Shown: positions 24,277-33,385, counted from the stretch's first letter. The stretch is DNA of 64,000 nucleotides from Paenibacillus sedimenti (GCF_014534655.1 NZ_JACVVD010000004.1:186001-250000); one strand, 5' to 3'. Numbers and translations are program-made. The notes: generated from the letters alone by a model not told the origin.

Positions 24277-25170
24277 ATGAAAATTGCAATCACCGGCGGC
24301 ACCGGTTTTATAGGCGGGCGTTTGATTGATCATCTCATTCGGGCAGGACATGAAATGCTCAACATATCGCGTTCGACCAATGCTCATGTCCACGGAGTCA
24401 CAACCGTGACCTGGGAGCAGCTGGAAGCAACACCCTCCCTGCTTGAAGGCTTCGATGCGATTGTCAATCTGGCCGGCGAGTCCATTAATCAGCGATGGAC
24501 AACGAAAGCGAAGGAGCGAGTCTTGCTGTCACGCCAGAAGGCAGCAGCACGTGTAGCCGAGCTTGTTAACCGGCTTGAGGTCAAACCGAAGGTGGTTGTC
24601 AACGCTTCCGGCATGTCGATCTACGGTACTTCAGAGACGGAAACATTCGATGAGCGGAGTCCGCATCGTGTAGCCGACTTCTTATCGGGTGTTACTGAAG
24701 AGTGGGAGCGAGCTGCGGATCAAATCCGTGGAACACGTATCGTGAAGGTGCGCGTCGGACTTGTCCTTGACGGGAAGGAAGGCGCTTTTCCAAAAATGGC
24801 GCTGCCATACAAATTAGGCGTCGGCGGTCCGATCGGCAGCGGAAGACAATGGCTATCGTGGATTCATATTGATGATATGGTAAGGCTAATTGCGTTCTGT
24901 ATTCAGCACGAAGACATCAGCGGACCTGTCAATGCGACTGCCCCCAATCCCGTAACGAACAAGGAGTTTGGCAAGGTGCTTGCGAAAACAATGCGGCGTC
25001 CGAATTTGTTACCGCTGCCTGCATTTGTAATGAAGCTGGTTTTCGGCGAGTTGTCTGTCCTCCTTTTGGAAGGTCAAAAAGTATTGCCGCGGGTATTGCT
25101 GGAGCATGGATTTGAATTTAAGTATACGACTGTAGACAGGGCGCTAGCTGATATTGCTGGTGGGCGTTAG
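24277..25170 (+). CDS. TIGR01777 family NAD(P)-dependent epimerase (YfhF-like)
   Basis: 297 aa. ATG 24277 follows a perfect AAAGGAGG at 24260-24267. Rossmann ITGGTGFIGGRL at the start, VNLAGESINQRWT (about 80), the VNASGMSIYG region and the C-terminal DUF1731 part (RRPNLLPLPAFVMKLVFGE) define the family. Its physiological reaction is unknown. Divergent from the Cys-tail gene. Confidence 0.92.
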   Translation: MKIAITGGTGFIGGRLIDHLIRAGHEMLNISRSTNAHVHGVTTVTWEQLEATPSLLEGFDAIVNLAGESINQRWTTKAKERVLLSRQKAAARVAELVNRLEVKPKVVVNASGMSIYGTSETETFDERSPHRVADFLSGVTEEWERAADQIRGTRIVKVRVGLVLDGKEGAFPKMALPYKLGVGGPIGSGRQWLSWIHIDDMVRLIAFCIQHEDISGPVNATAPNPVTNKEFGKVLAKTMRRPNLLPLPAFVMKLVFGELSVLLLEGQKVLPRVLLEHGFEFKYTTVDRALADIAGGR

Positions 25171-25177
25171 CAACCAA

Positions 25178-25208
25178 AAACCCAGATCGATAACGATCTG
25201 GGTTTTAT
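25178..25208. terminator. terminator between convergent genes
   Basis: AACCCAGATCG-ataa-CGATCTGGGTT stem followed by TTATT. Confidence 0.8.
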
Positions 25209-25219
25209 TATACAAACTT

Positions 25220-26710
25220 TTATTTCGCGGATAAATCATCCGAAACTTGAATCAGCTGCAGCTGTGTCGGTACGCCTGTCAGCGTGAGATTTCCTTTTTC
25301 ATCGTAGCTGATACCGAAGTCGTTGTCGTTCACGATAGCAATCGTGTTTTTATCAACCACGGTCAAACCTTCGATTTTCTCATAAGGGTAGCCAAGCTTG
25401 GCAATGTCGACAATCAACTCTTTGCTTGCAGGTTGAATGCCTTTGTCTTTAAGCTGCTGAACCGTTAAGCTCTCCAGGTTATTGCTCGCATCAGTGCCAA
25501 GCAAGTTCGTTGCTTTGGAAAAATCGGTTTTGTAAATGCGTTTCAGCTGTGCGTCTGCACCCGCGTTTTTGTCGCGCTCATCGACAAGCAGCTCATTGCC
25601 GGACAATGCCGAAAGGTCGCTGATGACGATATCTTTTTGCTTAACGTTAGTGAAGAACCCTGCTTGTTCAGCCACATAGACATACTCACCGACAACTTGC
25701 TTTGTTGCAAGGTCCATTTTGAGAATGCGCAGATTTCTGGAAGTTTCGCCTGTCTTCTTGTCAGGGTTAGCCATTGGGCTTTGAATCGACGTATACAAGA
25801 ACTTGCCGTCCGGAGAAATGGTAACTCCTTCAAAGCCGCGGTTCGAAATACGCGTGTTGTATAATTCCGGAAGCGTATCAAAGATTGGCGTTTGCGCACC
25901 TGCTTCGACCAGCTTGTCCTTCATGCCTTTCGGTACATAGCGGCCAAGGATGGTGCCGTCACGTTTCACTTGAAGGACCGATGGACGATATTCTTCAGAT
26001 AACCAGAATGTATCGTCGGAAGGGCTGTAAGCAATGCCTTCGAGATCAAGACCGTCCGGATCGTACGAGAGCTTTGTTACCCCTTTCTCATCATAAGGGA
26101 TTTCATCTGAACCGACTAAGTTCGGAAGACCTGTTATGTATTTCGTTTGGCTAACTTTATCTACTTTGCCATCAGGAAGCTGTAATTTGATCGTTTCCAA
26201 TATTTCGATGCTGCCATTCGAGATTTTGAATTTATAAATGCGCGGGTTATAAGAATCGATCGGGAATGTGCGAAGTTTATCCTTGCCCACTTCGCCGTTT
26301 GGTCCGCGATCTGCAAGCGCATAAAATGTATCGGCCCCGTCTTTAGGCAAATGAATGAGACCCGAGAAGCCGCCTTCTTGAATGCCTTTGCCAAGATCCG
26401 GCGCATTTTTCCACTCGAATTTGCCGGTTACTTTCGGTGCATCTTTCAGTGAGATGGTCTGATTCCATTCATTCCATTCCACTTGCTTGCCAAGCGCTTC
26501 GCTAATCGTACGAAGAGGCACATAAGTGCTTCCGTCAATCACAACAGGATCTTTATCCAGCGTTACCGTTTTCCCTCCGGATGTGATTTGGAATTTGGCA
26601 GCAACCGCTTCCAAAGTAGCTTGTCCTGCTGAAACCGCAGAAGTGCCCGAAACGGCGAATACCGCTGCGAGCACGATGAGCAGGCGTTTTCTTCTGAGTA
26701 ATCTTTTCAT
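25220..26710 (-). CDS. secreted phytase-like esterase with copper-amine-oxidase-type N-terminal domain
   Basis: 496 aa. N-terminal signal peptide (RRKRLLIVLAAVFAVSGTSAVSA). Residues about 45-90 form a PF07833-like domain (DPVVIDGSTYVPLRTISEALG) common in Paenibacillus surface proteins. The rest is the esterase-like phytase (PF13449) beta-propeller (FYALADRGPNGE; GLDLEGIAYSP; NRGFEGVTISPDG). Probably extracellular. The substrate, phytate or another phosphoester, is not proven by motifs. Confidence 0.85.
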   Translation of the reverse strand: MKRLLRRKRLLIVLAAVFAVSGTSAVSAGQATLEAVAAKFQITSGGKTVTLDKDPVVIDGSTYVPLRTISEALGKQVEWNEWNQTISLKDAPKVTGKFEWKNAPDLGKGIQEGGFSGLIHLPKDGADTFYALADRGPNGEVGKDKLRTFPIDSYNPRIYKFKISNGSIEILETIKLQLPDGKVDKVSQTKYITGLPNLVGSDEIPYDEKGVTKLSYDPDGLDLEGIAYSPSDDTFWLSEEYRPSVLQVKRDGTILGRYVPKGMKDKLVEAGAQTPIFDTLPELYNTRISNRGFEGVTISPDGKFLYTSIQSPMANPDKKTGETSRNLRILKMDLATKQVVGEYVYVAEQAGFFTNVKQKDIVISDLSALSGNELLVDERDKNAGADAQLKRIYKTDFSKATNLLGTDASNNLESLTVQQLKDKGIQPASKELIVDIAKLGYPYEKIEGLTVVDKNTIAIVNDNDFGISYDEKGNLTLTGVPTQLQLIQVSDDLSAK

Positions 26711-26873
26711 AGTTACCTCCTATGTGTACTTTCACTACGATTAGAATACGGTTCAACTATTCACGGAGTATTATTCCAGATTGAATATTTTGTAAATCAT
26801 GAAAATCCTTTTCAAACCCATTAAAATTGTGTACAATTAATTTGCGTGAAATAATTATAAGAAGGTGACCCTT

Positions 26874-27368
26874 ATGAACGTTTATGATTTTAGAGCCCGA
26901 ACCATTCGCGGAGAAGAAAAGCCGCTTTCCGACTACCGCGGTCAAGTGCTGCTGATCGTCAATACCGCTACAAAATGCGGCTTCGCTCCCCAATTTAAAG
27001 GGCTTCAAGAGCTTCATGACACATACAAAGATCAAGGATTTACCGTGCTTGGCTTCCCCTGTAATCAATTCAAGGATCAAGAGCCTGGCGACGACGCACA
27101 GGTTGAGCAGGCTTGTCAAATTAATTTTGGCGTGAACTTCCCGCTTTTCTCCAAAATCGACGTCAACGGCCCGGATACGCATCCCCTATACCACCATCTC
27201 AAGCAGAACGCATCCGGTCTATTGGGCTCAAGCATCAAATGGAACTTCACGAAATTTTTAGTGGATCGGAAAGGCAATGTCATCAAACGATTCTCACCCA
27301 CGACTGCTCCACATAAAATTGAGAGTCAAATTCGCAAGCTGCTGGAGCAATCAGTCGTACATGGGTAA
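26874..27368 (+). CDS. bsaA: glutathione peroxidase-type thiol peroxidase
   Basis: 164 aa. ATG 26874 after GAAGGTGA. Peroxidatic Cys35 in NTATKCGFAPQ, second Cys near 65 in GFPCNQF, and WNFTKFLVD near the C-terminus complete the GPx tetrad. Bacterial versions usually use thioredoxin rather than glutathione. Divergent from the phytase-like gene, with a TACAAT -10 near 26831. Confidence 0.93.
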   Translation: MNVYDFRARTIRGEEKPLSDYRGQVLLIVNTATKCGFAPQFKGLQELHDTYKDQGFTVLGFPCNQFKDQEPGDDAQVEQACQINFGVNFPLFSKIDVNGPDTHPLYHHLKQNASGLLGSSIKWNFTKFLVDRKGNVIKRFSPTTAPHKIESQIRKLLEQSVVHG

Positions 27369-27371
27369 AAA

Positions 27372-27411
27372 AAAAGCATCCTAACCGCTTAGAAGCGGAT
27401 GGATGCTTTTG
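27372..27411. terminator. terminator between convergent genes
   Basis: AAAAGCATCC / GGATGCTTTT outer stem and an inner CCGCTT/AAGCGG hairpin. Confidence 0.8.
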
Positions 27412-27421
27412 TGTTTGCACT

Positions 27422-27646
27422 TCATTTTTTTACATACTTCTTCGCCTTTTCGATCGCTTCATCTTCTGTCGCTCCGGTTACGTAACGTCCATTAATAAAT
27501 ATAAATGCAAATCGGGAACACGGACCGCAATAGGACTTGCAGGCCACTTTGACGTCAGCGTCCGGCGCGATCGCTTGCAGCTTCGGCAGGGCGGTTTTCA
27601 ATTTCATGTGTTTGCATTTATCACAAATGCGAATATCATTCGGCAT
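27422..27646 (-). CDS. DUF1450 family protein (YuzB-like)
   Basis: 74 aa. Cysteine pairs CDKC (residues 8-11) and CKSYCGPC near 36-43 are the family signature, followed by FAFINGRYVTG. Likely metal- or Fe-S-related thioredoxin-like fold. Its ATG overlaps the stop codon of the HesB-like gene by one base (TAATG), indicating translational coupling. Confidence 0.88.
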   Translation of the reverse strand: MPNDIRICDKCKHMKLKTALPKLQAIAPDADVKVACKSYCGPCSRFAFIFINGRYVTGATEDEAIEKAKKYVKK

Positions 27647-27948
27647 TAGTGATCTCCGTGGTTCCCCTTGCTTGGGTTCGTAATCATGAATCCTTCTTCC
27701 GGCGTATAGAAGTAGTCGATCCGGATGCCGTCAAGCAGCGGTTCGTTCTTATCGAGCAGCACATCGATCCCTTTGTCTGTGCTGACAACGACATCATTAG
27801 GCGATTTATCGTCAAGACCCAAACCATAGTGAGCGTGGTCGCCATGCTTATGAGTCACTTGTACGCGAACCGTTAAACCTTTGTTTTCTTCTTTGTCCAG
27901 CTCCAATTGGAGTACTTTTGCTGCGTTGCGAGAAATTTTGACGTTCAT
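27646..27948 (-). CDS. HesB/IscA-like protein lacking cysteines
   Basis: 100 aa from ATG 27948 (AGGAGATG upstream). The fold-defining phrases LTVRVQVTHKHGDHAHYGLGLDD and YTPEEGFMITNPS match the Fe-S biosynthesis domain (PF01521), but none of the three conserved cysteines is present; instead there are His clusters HKHGDHAH and a C-terminal HGDH. It may be a metal chaperone rather than an Fe-S scaffold. Confidence 0.75.
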   Translation of the reverse strand: MNVKISRNAAKVLQLELDKEENKGLTVRVQVTHKHGDHAHYGLGLDDKSPNDVVVSTDKGIDVLLDKNEPLLDGIRIDYFYTPEEGFMITNPSKGNHGDH

Positions 27949-28091
27949 ATGTATACATCTCCTGAAACTAGTTTTATTCTTATTGTAAAGAATCGGGACA
28001 ATGAAATCAACCTTCACGAAGCTTGCAAGTTTATGTCTCACTCTATAAGATTAATAGTAGCGGGAAAATTGAACACTAAATACAACATTGA

Positions 28092-28113
28092 TACTTACTT
28101 ACCTCTAAGTTAG
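28092..28113 (+). promoter_or_regulatory. possible HxlR operator
   Basis: Interrupted dyad ACTTA-cctc-TAAGT (28097-28110) in the divergent promoter region, 30 bases upstream of the HxlR start. It fits autoregulation but is not proven. Confidence 0.35.
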
Positions 28114-28140
28114 TGACCAAACTTGAAAGGATGCGTTCTT

Positions 28141-28500
28141 ATGTCTACCCTTGAGAATGAGAAAGTCGCTCCACTCAGCAATTACATTCCCAAAGAACCA
28201 AAAGTTATTGAATGCTCCATCGAACGGACACTGGAAGTCATAGGCGGCAAATGGGCTTTTCTCGTTCTTCGCGAATTATTTTGCGGAACGCGCAGATTCG
28301 GCGAACTGCAGCGGCAAGTAGCCGGAATCAGTCCCAAATCGCTGACCGATACGCTTCGTCATCTAGAGGATCATGGCGTGCTGGAACGAACCGCCTATCC
28401 GACCGTCCCCGTCACGGTAGAGTATACATTGACACCAAAAGGCCAGGATTTGCATCAAATATTGAAAGAAATGAAGTTATGGTCCGCAAAATGGACATAA
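28141..28500 (+). CDS. HxlR family transcriptional regulator
   Basis: 119 aa. ATG 28141 with GAAAGGATG upstream. Winged helix with CSIERTLEVIGGKWAFLVLRELF, RRFGELQRQVAGISPKSLTDTLRHLE and EYTLTPKG, all HxlR landmarks. A single Cys at 25 sits where YodB/CatR-like redox or quinone sensors carry their reactive thiol. Divergent from the HesB-DUF1450 pair. Confidence 0.92.
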   Translation: MSTLENEKVAPLSNYIPKEPKVIECSIERTLEVIGGKWAFLVLRELFCGTRRFGELQRQVAGISPKSLTDTLRHLEDHGVLERTAYPTVPVTVEYTLTPKGQDLHQILKEMKLWSAKWT

Positions 28501-28582
28501 TGAAAGATTAGGAATCTACATCAAGAGCATATGCTTTCGAAGCCAGTTTTTCTTGCGAAAAACTCTAAGGAGTGTTTACCAG

Positions 28583-29329
28583 ATGATTACGATTAAATCC
28601 AAAGAACAGATTGAAAAAATGGGAGCAGCCGGCCGTATTCTAGCCGATTGCCATAAAGAGATCGCTAAAATGATTCGTCCCGGCATCACATCTTGGGAAA
28701 TTGACCAATTCGTTGAAGGCTTTCTCGCCAAACACGAGGCTACGCCGGAGCAAAAAGGATACCGCGGTTATGAATACGCAACCTGCGCCTCCGTCAATGA
28801 CGTCATCTGTCACGGCTTCCCCAAAAAAGAAGCCTTGAATGATGGTGACATCGTAACGATCGACATGGTCGTCCGCAAAGACGGATGGCTGGCTGATTCT
28901 GCATGGTCTTACGCGGTGGGCAACATTTCTCCCGTTGCCGAGAAGCTGCTCAAGGTCACTAAGGAAGCTCTTTATAAAGGTATCGAAAAAGCTGTGCCGG
29001 GCAATCGCATCGGCGATGTGTCTCACGCCATTCAAGTCTATGCCGAGTCGCAAGGCTTCTCAGTTGTTCGGGATTTCATTGGACACGGCATCGGATCGGA
29101 GATGCATGAAGAGCCGCAGGTGCCGCATTACGGACCGGCAGGCAAAGGTCCTCGTATTAAAGAAGGTATGGTTTTCACGATTGAACCTATGCTCAATGCA
29201 GGTAAATTCCATGCGAAAGTTGATCTTGACGGATGGACGGCACGCACCGTCGACGGAAGTCTTTCTGCCCAATATGAACATACAATTGCGATTACTAGCC
29301 AAGGGCCGATCATATTGACTGAACAATAA
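28583..29329 (+). CDS. map: methionine aminopeptidase, type I
   Basis: 248 aa. ATG 28583 with AAGGAG at 28567-28572. Removes N-terminal Met from nascent proteins. Metal ligands are recognisable in GDIVTIDMVVRKDGWLADSA, GHGIGSEMHEEP, FTIEPML and QYEHTIAIT. Full length. It lies 21 bases before an AI-2E family gene, so they may be cotranscribed. Confidence 0.95.
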   Translation: MITIKSKEQIEKMGAAGRILADCHKEIAKMIRPGITSWEIDQFVEGFLAKHEATPEQKGYRGYEYATCASVNDVICHGFPKKEALNDGDIVTIDMVVRKDGWLADSAWSYAVGNISPVAEKLLKVTKEALYKGIEKAVPGNRIGDVSHAIQVYAESQGFSVVRDFIGHGIGSEMHEEPQVPHYGPAGKGPRIKEGMVFTIEPMLNAGKFHAKVDLDGWTARTVDGSLSAQYEHTIAITSQGPIILTEQ

Positions 29330-29350
29330 ATCCTTCTTGGAGGTATGTAA

Positions 29351-30463
29351 GTGATTTCTTTCTACAAGAAATATTGGAGAACGGCCTTTGATATCGGTCT
29401 AATCGTTCTCACGGTCTACTTATTCATGCTGCTATTCAGCTACCTGTATCGTATTGCGACGCCTATTTTCCTGGCTCTGATCATTTACGCGATGATAGAG
29501 CCTCTGGCGCGTTTTTTGCACCGCAAAGGCATGCGTAAAACGATTGCCTCGGCGATTTCAACCATGCTCTTTGTACTGGTCATCCTGGGCGCGCTAACGG
29601 GCGCCGCAGTCATTTTCACAAGCCAAATCATGAGTCTTATCGAGAAAGTGGATGATTACCAGGTCGTCTTTCAGAATCAGATCGTACATAGAATTAGTGA
29701 ATTGAATGCACAGTTTCAAACGCTCCCTCAAGAAGTTATCGATAAAGCTAAAGAATATGCAGGTCAATTTGCCGTCAAAGCTTCGCAATTCATAGGGAAT
29801 TTCCTGACCAGCATGGTCAACTCGCTCACGTCGTTTTCCACTTTTATGTTCAATTTCATTGTCGGGATCATTCTTGCCTATTTCCTCAGCATTGAGATTG
29901 AATCATGGAAAAGGCTGGCCCAGGATAAAACGCCGAACACATTCAAAAAAGCGTTCTATTTCCTAAAAGAGAATGTGGTCAAAGGCATCGTTTCGTACAT
30001 AAAAGCACAATTGAAGCTGATTACGCTAACGTTCATTGTCGTATTCGCGGCACTGCTCTCTCTCAGCGTGAACAACGCTTTCTCCATTTCCCTGCTAGCG
30101 GCCATTTTCGACGTTCTTCCGCTGCTTGGCGTTTCGACGCTTTTCATTCCGTGGATTGTTTATCTATTCATTGTCGGCAATACGACTTTAGCTATATGGC
30201 TAAGCGCATTACTCCTTGTCGTTATCCTCGTCAGACAGTTCATGGAGCCCAAAATTACAGGTGAATCGCTTGGTGTCTCTGCCTTTACGACATTAGCTTT
30301 TATGATCGTTTCACTTTCGTTATTCGGCGTTGCCGGTGTTATTCTATCGCCCGTTCTGATTATTTTGATCAAAGCGCTGTACGATCAAGGCTACCTCAAG
30401 CGCTGGATTCGCAAGCCGGAAGATGAGTATGCGGAAGGCGGCACGCCTTATACCGGTCCGTAA
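29351..30463 (+). CDS. AI-2E family transporter (PF01594)
   Basis: 370 aa. GTG 29351 follows GGAGG. About eight membrane helices with a large helical extracytoplasmic segment (about 100-150) and the family's late motif VSTLFIPWIVYLF plus GVAGVILSPVLIILIKALYDQGYL. Relatives export autoinducer-2 or act as Na+/H+ antiporters; which applies here is unknown. Confidence 0.88.
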   Translation: MISFYKKYWRTAFDIGLIVLTVYLFMLLFSYLYRIATPIFLALIIYAMIEPLARFLHRKGMRKTIASAISTMLFVLVILGALTGAAVIFTSQIMSLIEKVDDYQVVFQNQIVHRISELNAQFQTLPQEVIDKAKEYAGQFAVKASQFIGNFLTSMVNSLTSFSTFMFNFIVGIILAYFLSIEIESWKRLAQDKTPNTFKKAFYFLKENVVKGIVSYIKAQLKLITLTFIVVFAALLSLSVNNAFSISLLAAIFDVLPLLGVSTLFIPWIVYLFIVGNTTLAIWLSALLLVVILVRQFMEPKITGESLGVSAFTTLAFMIVSLSLFGVAGVILSPVLIILIKALYDQGYLKRWIRKPEDEYAEGGTPYTGP

Positions 30464-30489
30464 ATAGCCACCTTGATTCAATAGAAGTT

Positions 30490-30522
30490 CTCAAAGTCCA
30501 TTAGGAGTTTGGGGGCTTTTTT
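30490..30522 (+). terminator. intrinsic terminator
   Basis: CTCAAA/TTTGGG arms with an inner TCC/GGA stem followed by TTTTTT. Confidence 0.6.
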
Positions 30523-30643
30523 GTCGTTCGATTTCCACGAAATGGGTCTTTCCTCCTCTTGTAGTATCTAACATGATATGTTATATTAAAAGTGCGTCAA
30601 ATCAAGGTTTTTACTTCAAAAAGTTGACATAGGAGTGATGAAA

Positions 30644-30823
30644 ATGAGCAACAGCAACGTCCAAATCCCGCAGGGAGAAGAATTAATTCGTGTGGAAATG
30701 ACTGTCAAGGAAGCGCTTGCATTAACCGGCGCCAAATTCAATCAAAACCACAAGCTAGAGACAGACGCTATCAAAAAACTGAAGCAAACGCTGGAAGACA
30801 AATTGCTTACTCCTAACCACTAG
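30644..30823 (+). CDS. small hypothetical protein (59 aa)
   Basis: ATG 30644, eight bases after AGGAG at 30631-30635. Hydrophilic with a central helix (ELIRVEMTVKEALALTGAKFNQ) and a basic C-terminal helix. No family recognised. Followed by a strong terminator. Confidence 0.55.
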   Translation: MSNSNVQIPQGEELIRVEMTVKEALALTGAKFNQNHKLETDAIKKLKQTLEDKLLTPNH

Positions 30824-30851
30824 ACTCCTTACACATACATTGTAGTTACCT

Positions 30852-30892
30852 GCCCGGTGAACGATCATTTATCGTTTACCGGGCTTTTTATT
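30852..30892 (+). terminator. intrinsic terminator
   Basis: GCCCGGT-g-AACGAT / ATCGTT-t-ACCGGGC and T5. Confidence 0.85.
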
Positions 30893-30971
30893 GTGTATCG
30901 CATCAAATTCGCTAATCTGTTCATAATAAATGGGCATTGCTAAAACAAATACAGCAAAGGAGTGATACGAC

Positions 30972-31058
30972 ATGACGGACAACAAGCAGCAAGGTCATGC
31001 AAACCAAAATACGACCACGCGCACTTCGGATAAAAGCAGTCAAAAAGGCAAAAAATAA
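30972..31058 (+). CDS. 28-residue hydrophilic peptide
   Basis: ATG 30972 with AAGGAG at 30957-30962, nine bases away. MTDNKQQGHANQNTTTRTSD then a Lys/Ser tail, rich in Asn, Gln, Thr and Lys like very small acid-soluble spore peptides. Resemblance only. The good ribosome site is the main support. Confidence 0.4.
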   Translation: MTDNKQQGHANQNTTTRTSDKSSQKGKK

Positions 31059-31096
31059 AAATCCTCTATCGTAGTCCAGTATCTAGGAGGAATGAC

Positions 31097-31288
31097 ATGA
31101 TCGAGAATTTGGAAAGCAATTACGACTGTGCAAATGCCGGCAACGACCTGCACAGCTTAAAGGAAGAGCTGCAGCAGTTTCAGTCTCAGGACGACTCTTC
31201 CCAAGAAGCTCGGGAGCATCTTAACCGGCTTGAGAACCAAATTCGGTTTATCGAGAATAAGTGCTCCATTCTTCATAACCATAAATAA
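31097..31288 (+). CDS. small coiled-coil protein (63 aa)
   Basis: ATG 31097 after AGGAGG. Acidic, mostly one long helix with heptad-like spacing (LHSLKEELQQFQ; LNRLENQIRFIENK) and two Cys. No family recognised. Convergent with the YdcF-like gene. Confidence 0.55.
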   Translation: MIENLESNYDCANAGNDLHSLKEELQQFQSQDDSSQEAREHLNRLENQIRFIENKCSILHNHK

Positions 31289-31344
31289 CATCAAACAAAC
31301 AGTCCATGCGCCGTATTCGGATGCATGGACTGTTTAATTGCGGA

Positions 31345-32022
31345 TTACTGATCGCGGGTAAGGCGCCCGTCCCCGGATATGGGGATCTCGTCCCCGAGAT
31401 ATGTGGGTTTTGGTTTGAATATATGTACAAGCATGAAATCCTTATTTCTAGCCGCGACTTCACGTGTAGCATATTTAGGCATCCCCCTGTACGTCTGCAG
31501 GTCAGCAGCTACACCGTACGCTTCCATGCCCATTTGTCTTGCCGTATAGACGGCTCTTTTCAAATGATATTCCTGCGTAACGATGATAACTTTATGTACT
31601 TTAAAAATGTCTCGTGCCCTGTACAAACTCTCGTAAGTACTGAACCCTGCATGGTCCAGAAAAAGATTCTCAGGCTCCACATCATGCTTTTCCATAAACG
31701 TGCGCATAGCATTGACCTCATCGTAGTTCTTCTGTCCGTGGTCACCGCTTACAAGCACTTTGTCCGACGTCTGGCGCCGATACAAATCCAGCGCCACTTG
31801 AAGCCGATCATGCAGCATTGCGGATGGCTTTCCGTCAGGATGCACATAAGCGCCAAGCACAAGAATCGTATCCGCTTTGGGCGCCTGCTCGGCAGTGACA
31901 ATATACTTAGCTCCCGTTCGCTCGACTCGTACGTTAATATAACCAGCCGAAACTGCCCCAAGAACGCCGATCACAGCAAAGAGAAGGATACCTCTACGCA
32001 GCCGGTGGTTTTTGCTCCACAT
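31345..32022 (-). CDS. YdcF/SanA-like membrane protein (DUF218)
   Basis: 225 aa from ATG 32022 (AGAGGTGA upstream); an ATG at 32070 in the same frame directly abuts the upstream stop (TGAATG) and is the alternative. One N-terminal transmembrane helix, then the DUF218 core: DTILVLGAYVHPDGKPS, RLQVALDLYR, VLVSGDHG, NLFLDHAGFSTYES and VIIVTQEYHLKRAVY. SanA/ElyC relatives act in envelope integrity. Confidence 0.85.
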   Translation of the reverse strand: MWSKNHRLRRGILLFAVIGVLGAVSAGYINVRVERTGAKYIVTAEQAPKADTILVLGAYVHPDGKPSAMLHDRLQVALDLYRRQTSDKVLVSGDHGQKNYDEVNAMRTFMEKHDVEPENLFLDHAGFSTYESLYRARDIFKVHKVIIVTQEYHLKRAVYTARQMGMEAYGVAADLQTYRGMPKYATREVAARNKDFMLVHIFKPKPTYLGDEIPISGDGRLTRDQ

Positions 32023-32070
32023 TCTTCTCACCTCTACGTATTTGACGGTTGATCCTTCTCTCTTGTTCAT

Positions 32071-32295
32071 TCAATTGATGCGCTTCCTCGTAAGTATACA
32101 CGGAACCCCATGACCAACAGCTCCGGGCTCCGACATCTTAGCTAAATAGCGCAGGCCCCTTTCACATTGCGTCTTGCATATCGCGCATGTGGCTGATTCC
32201 ACAATTTTCATCGTATACTGTGGCCTTGATGAAAGCTCCTTCTTTTTCTTTGCTCCTTTGCCGCCTTTACCTTTAGCTGCCGCTGCCGCTGCCAT
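32071..32295 (-). CDS. small basic protein with cysteine motif (74 aa)
   Basis: ATG 32295 lies 8 bases after GGAGG; upstream in-frame ATGs do not. A low-complexity start (poly-Ala, GKGGKGAKKKKE) is followed by a compact part with CAICKTQC and a later Cys, suggesting a small metal-binding domain. Its stop abuts the longer start of the YdcF-like gene, so they are probably in one operon. Confidence 0.55.
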   Translation of the reverse strand: MAAAAAAKGKGGKGAKKKKELSSRPQYTMKIVESATCAICKTQCERGLRYLAKMSEPGAVGHGVPCILTRKRIN

Positions 32296-32398
32296 ACTCA
32301 TTCCTCCCAACAGTTTCCTGTCATCAGTATATGAGCCATGGGCGGAACGGTTCATGTAAGGCAAGGCCTAGTTCGTCATACTTGTCTGAGAATTGTTG

Positions 32399-33274
32399 TT
32401 ATAGCTCTAGGCCTTCCAGTAAAATAGGCACGACTTGTTCATAGAGGACGGGAAATGTTTCGACAGGGAGCGGATTCACCCCGAAACCCACTTCAATGGT
32501 AAAACCGGGACGCCGGTAATGCTGGATGAACCAATCTTTGTAGCCTGCATCACTGCCGGTAAGCTTTACCGCACAATAGTTGCTTGCTAGGGCTAGCCGA
32601 TCCGCTAAAGCTTCCGACTCCTGGGGTTCATAATCGCGATAGTTCCAATAAATTTCTTGCCCTTGAGTATGCAGAGCCATGACGAGATCGAATGAATGCT
32701 TTTCCGTAAAATTCGCCATCGCAATTGCCTCTGGCTCTGTTAATGGCGCTTCACCGCCATAGTCACGCTCACCCGGACCCGACCGGCCTCTCCGGGCAGC
32801 TTCTTCCTCCCAATGAGCGGGGAATTGGTCGTTGAGGTCGACCCCTCGTATATTGGCCTTCCAGTTGCGAAAATCCGGCGAACCGCCGTTCCAAGCAAGC
32901 AGGAGATCGCCGTGAGAATGATCAGGCGTAACTCCTTGCAATACGAGATCTACGCCGTCCGGGTTCACCATAGGTACGAGCCATAATGTTGCCTCCGAGA
33001 GCATTCGTCGAATATTCGCACCTCGCCAAGCTGTACCTCTGGCATAAGCACATGAGAGATCTTCCAAAAACTGCATAAGCAGCGGAGTTGTAATCCACTC
33101 ATTCGCGTGAAAGGAAGCGTTATAGTGAATCCGCTTAGTCCCATGCCCAATGCCGATGGCCGGAATGCTTTTGCCCATCACGCTACGTCCAATCGGTTCG
33201 ATCCGGAGAAAAGGATAAATTCTGCTGAGTCTCTCCAGTTCATTGCATAATGTCCAATAGCCATACGCTTGCAC
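32399..33274 (-). CDS. M14 family zinc carboxypeptidase
   Basis: 291 aa. GTG 33274 after GAGGTGATG. Zinc ligands His56 and Glu59 in FHANEW and a later His in ALHTQGQE; substrate-binding NPDGVDL, RGVDLNDQFPA; catalytic Glu in TIEVGFG. Related to gamma-D-glutamyl-diaminopimelate peptidases of peptidoglycan turnover. No signal peptide or LysM domain is visible, so it may act in the cytoplasm. Confidence 0.88.
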   Translation of the reverse strand: MQAYGYWTLCNELERLSRIYPFLRIEPIGRSVMGKSIPAIGIGHGTKRIHYNASFHANEWITTPLLMQFLEDLSCAYARGTAWRGANIRRMLSEATLWLVPMVNPDGVDLVLQGVTPDHSHGDLLLAWNGGSPDFRNWKANIRGVDLNDQFPAHWEEEAARRGRSGPGERDYGGEAPLTEPEAIAMANFTEKHSFDLVMALHTQGQEIYWNYRDYEPQESEALADRLALASNYCAVKLTGSDAGYKDWFIQHYRRPGFTIEVGFGVNPLPVETFPVLYEQVVPILLEGLEL

Positions 33275-33347
33275 ACCATCACCTCGCAGCTTAATGACTT
33301 GCTCGTAAGGCTATGATTATGCCTTTAAGCAATAAATCATTCAACAG

Positions 33348-33370
33348 CAAAAAAACCGAGCAAGCTCGGT
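33348..33370 (-). terminator. intrinsic terminator of racE
   Basis: ACCGAG-CAAG-CTCGGT with a T run on the minus strand. Confidence 0.75.
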
Positions 33371-33385
33371 CTTCAAGTCGTGGAG

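Noticed and set aside
31306-32052. 248-codon plus-strand frame opposite the YdcF-like gene
   Set aside because: YdcF frame has DUF218 motifs and a ribosome site; the plus-strand frame has neither.
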